From Proteiniphilum sp. UBA5384 (GTDB taxonomy: Bacteria; Bacteroidota; Bacteroidia; Bacteroidales; Dysgonomonadaceae), in the NCBI RefSeq assembly GCF_002410825.1, contig NZ_DHOS01000047.1, forward strand, positions 25,758 to 60,891: a stretch of DNA of 35,134 bases, read 5' to 3'. The position numbers were made by a program, and so were the translations under genes. Below are positions 33,000 through 35,134 of the stretch, piece by piece (within the stretch, counting starts at the first letter, position 1; every line of letters starts with the position of its first letter). The notes beneath the pieces are model-generated. The model was not told where the DNA came from. It did not search any database and saw nothing but the letters and a program-made list of their open reading frames with translations.

Positions 33000-34973
33000 A
33001 TGACGATGATGAGATCAATTATAATAAAGAGTATTTGTCTTATATTTACCATATTTACAATATCTTGTAACTACCTGGATGTTGTACCGGATAATATCCC
33101 GACATTGGACGACGCTTTTGCAAACCGTTATACTGCTGAACAGTATCTTGCAACCTGTTACTGGGGGCTACCAAAAGCTGCAGGATGGGACCAGAATCCT
33201 GCTTTTCTCGGCTCCATGGAAATGATAATGAATTCAAACTTCCGCTCCAGCGGTGGGATGAGGCATGCATTGGGAGAAGACAATCCCACGTCACCCGTTA
33301 TCAACTACTGGGGTGGTACAAGTGAGACTATCCGTTCTTTATATGCAGGTATCCGGGAATGCAATACCTTTCTGGACAATATCGGGAAAGTGAAGGATCT
33401 GAAGAGTGACGAACGTGACCGGATGATTGCAGAAGTGAAAGTCCTCAAAGCTTGGATGCATTTTTACCTGATTACCTACTATGGCCCTATCTGTCCATTG
33501 CGGGAAAGCATGCCGGTCAATACCTCCACTACGGGTATTCGGGTGTATAGGGAAAAGATAGACGACTGCTTTGGCTATGTGTTGGAATTACTTGATGAGG
33601 TGATTGAGTCCGATGCATTACCCGACCGTATCACAAACAGGACAACAGAACTGGGTCGATTTACTCAGTCTGTACCTTATGCATTGAAAGCGAGAGTGTT
33701 GACCTATTGGGCGAGCGATCTGTTCAACGGTAATACCGATTACAGTTCATTTAAAAACCACGAGGGGGTACCTTTCTTCAACCAGGTGAAAGACATGACT
33801 CGCTGGAATACAGCTGCCGAAGCCTGTAAAAAAGCCATTGAAGTATGTTTGTCTAACGATATACGGTTGTATCAAACGGCAGATTATATGCAGACGAAAC
33901 CGATGTCGGATACCACTTTGCTTGTGAATACACTCCGGAGTTCGGTAAGTGACCAGCAAAATACCAACGTGGAAATAATATTTGGGAACACTTCTTATCC
34001 TTGCGGTTCCAATGTGCAACGGCACTGTCTACCCCGGTTCGAGGCCGGATCGGCTGCCAATGCCACTTCCAGATTGGCTGTGCCACTTCATGTGGTAGAC
34101 CTGTTTTATTCTTCCAAGGGTATTCCACTGGAAGAAGATCAGGATTGGCTGGAAGATGACAAATACAATAGTCGCTTTGAAACATTACGGGTGGGTGACG
34201 AAGATCACCGTTTTGTCATCCAGCCGGGTGAAATCACTTCTCAAATCAATTTCGACCGGGAAATGCGGTTCTATGCGACATTAGGATTTGATCGGGGCAA
34301 GTGGTACGGTAACCATTACAATAATGAACCGAACAACGATGCAGAAGCTATGTTTCCCATGGCGCGTTACTCCGAATTCTCCAACCGTGTGGCCAATAAT
34401 GAATATAACGTTACCGGATATTGGGCAAAAAAATTGGTCAACTTGAATACCCGATGGCGCGATGCCAACGAGTTGACTTATCTGAATTTTCCTTATCCTG
34501 ACATGCGTTTTGCGGACCTGTTATTGCTTGCGGCCGAAACTATTAATGAGGCAACTATCGGTGGTGACGAAACCTCAGTCAATCCGGAAGTATATACTTA
34601 TGTAGATATGATCAGGGAACGTGCTGGATTGGAAGGGGTTGTAGAAAGTTATCAGAAATACGCCATTGCCGACAAGAAGAATAAACCCTCAACCAAAGGA
34701 GGAGCAAGGGAAATTATCCGCCGTGAAAGGAAAGTGGAATTGGCATTGGAAGGACAGGATTATTGGGACCGGAAACGCTGGAAAACGGCACATTTAGAGC
34801 TAAACCGAAACATAGAGGGATGGAATGTTACTGCTGAAGATCCGAGTCCCAGTGTTTATTATATACGGACTACCGTTTATACGGAAAAGTTTACTTTACG
34901 AGATTATTTCGCGCCCATTCCGGAAAGCGACTTAGTCAATAATCCGATGTTGAAACAAAACCCCGGATGGTAA
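33000..34973 (+). CDS. SusD/RagB-family glycan-binding outer-membrane lipoprotein
   Basis: This is a 657-residue surface lipoprotein that forms the lid of the SusC transporter. The signal ends ISC with Cys23 as probable lipid anchor, followed by the family-typical NYLDVVPDN. Helical TPR-like segments (AEQYLATCYWGLPKA, ERDRMIAEVKVLKAWMHFYLITYYGPICPL) and the C-terminal block IRRERKVELALEGQDYWDRKRWK are hallmarks of SusD. It ends LRDYFAPIPESDLVNNPMLKQNPGW, a normal C-terminus. Starts at Met1, Met3 or Met4 would all keep the signal. Co-transcribed with susC; a third lipoprotein gene follows 32 bp downstream. Confidence 0.95.
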   Translation: MTMMRSIIIKSICLIFTIFTISCNYLDVVPDNIPTLDDAFANRYTAEQYLATCYWGLPKAAGWDQNPAFLGSMEMIMNSNFRSSGGMRHALGEDNPTSPVINYWGGTSETIRSLYAGIRECNTFLDNIGKVKDLKSDERDRMIAEVKVLKAWMHFYLITYYGPICPLRESMPVNTSTTGIRVYREKIDDCFGYVLELLDEVIESDALPDRITNRTTELGRFTQSVPYALKARVLTYWASDLFNGNTDYSSFKNHEGVPFFNQVKDMTRWNTAAEACKKAIEVCLSNDIRLYQTADYMQTKPMSDTTLLVNTLRSSVSDQQNTNVEIIFGNTSYPCGSNVQRHCLPRFEAGSAANATSRLAVPLHVVDLFYSSKGIPLEEDQDWLEDDKYNSRFETLRVGDEDHRFVIQPGEITSQINFDREMRFYATLGFDRGKWYGNHYNNEPNNDAEAMFPMARYSEFSNRVANNEYNVTGYWAKKLVNLNTRWRDANELTYLNFPYPDMRFADLLLLAAETINEATIGGDETSVNPEVYTYVDMIRERAGLEGVVESYQKYAIADKKNKPSTKGGAREIIRRERKVELALEGQDYWDRKRWKTAHLELNRNIEGWNVTAEDPSPSVYYIRTTVYTEKFTLRDYFAPIPESDLVNNPMLKQNPGW

Positions 34974-35005
34974 CTTGATAATCAGGAATTAAGAATTAAC
35001 AACTT

Positions 35006-35134
35006 ATGAATCGTAATCAATTTTATATGAAGGTAATACATTTATTATTGACAGTTTTGGTTGTACTGCTTTTCGCTTGTGAAGAGAAGCAACTGGAGCC
35101 GATTAATGTCTCCAAAGAAAAGCCGGGACCGGTA
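35006..35134 (+). CDS. Lipoprotein start, third gene of the polysaccharide-utilisation operon (partial)
   Basis: Only the first 43 codons are in the window. They encode a hydrophobic signal (VIHLLLTVLVVLLF) and lipobox FAC, with the cysteine at residue 25, then EEKQLEPINVSKEKPGPV. The signal plus the EPI...PGPV start resembles DUF4959/DUF5000-type proteins that often follow SusC and SusD. A second in-frame ATG at 35027 gives a more usual signal length and may be the true start. It lies 32 bp after susD and so belongs to the same operon. The family call is tentative because the body of the protein is missing. Confidence 0.65.
   Translation, partial: MNRNQFYMKVIHLLLTVLVVLLFACEEKQLEPINVSKEKPGPV

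Overview
The window looks like the chromosome of a Bacteroidales bacterium, with a Dysgonomonas/Proteiniphilum-type relative as my best guess. The evidence is a SusC/SusD pair next to a hybrid two-component sensor, an ECF sigma / FecR / TonB-receptor cell-surface signalling set, LL-diaminopimelate aminotransferase (DapL) beside DapF, and several promoters of the Bacteroidetes form TTTG-N19..21-TAnnTTTG. Shine-Dalgarno sequences are mostly absent, as expected for the phylum. The species call is inference. I found no rRNA, tRNA, transposase or CRISPR array.

Left part (1-8761): the tail of a glycine betaine/proline ABC importer operon (ATPase with CBS domains, permease, lipoprotein binding protein) is followed by an AT-rich two-gene cassette on the minus strand. 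That cassette is a Panacea-domain (DUF4065) antitoxin plus a very short partner. A strong orphan promoter faces it from the left. Next comes a minus-strand cell-surface signalling set: ECF sigma factor, FecR-type anti-sigma factor, and an STN-domain TonB-dependent receptor. A plus-strand HigB/HigA-type toxin-antitoxin pair sits between the sigma and anti-sigma genes.

Middle (8762-17036): a noncoding block with a plus-strand promoter and a 13-bp inverted repeat may encode a small RNA. It is followed by ilvE and, divergently, dnaG, an ABC-2 export ATPase/permease pair, a second promoter-to-terminator noncoding block, and dapF-dapL for the aminotransferase route to meso-diaminopimelate and lysine.

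Siderophore part (17037-21441): two FecCD permeases and an ATPase are joined by 4-base ATGA overlaps. A CeuE/YclQ-like binding lipoprotein and a half-size EamA transporter follow. The first permease uses a TTG start behind a strong Shine-Dalgarno sequence, which is unusual for this phylum.

Right part (21442-35134): a GH29 alpha-L-fucosidase has a Fur-box-like palindrome overlapping its -7 element. After it come an ArsC/Spx-family protein and a tRNA-dihydrouridine synthase. A giant hybrid two-component regulator then runs convergently and overlaps the Dus gene by 38 bp. Across a 467-bp regulatory gap it faces a polysaccharide-utilisation operon (SusC, SusD and the start of a third lipoprotein).

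The most unusual feature outside the genes is a set of degenerate 7-, 8- and 10-bp tandem repeats in intergenic leaders. They lie immediately before four unrelated start codons (12235, 15828, 20082, 23818), and some units are shared between sites.
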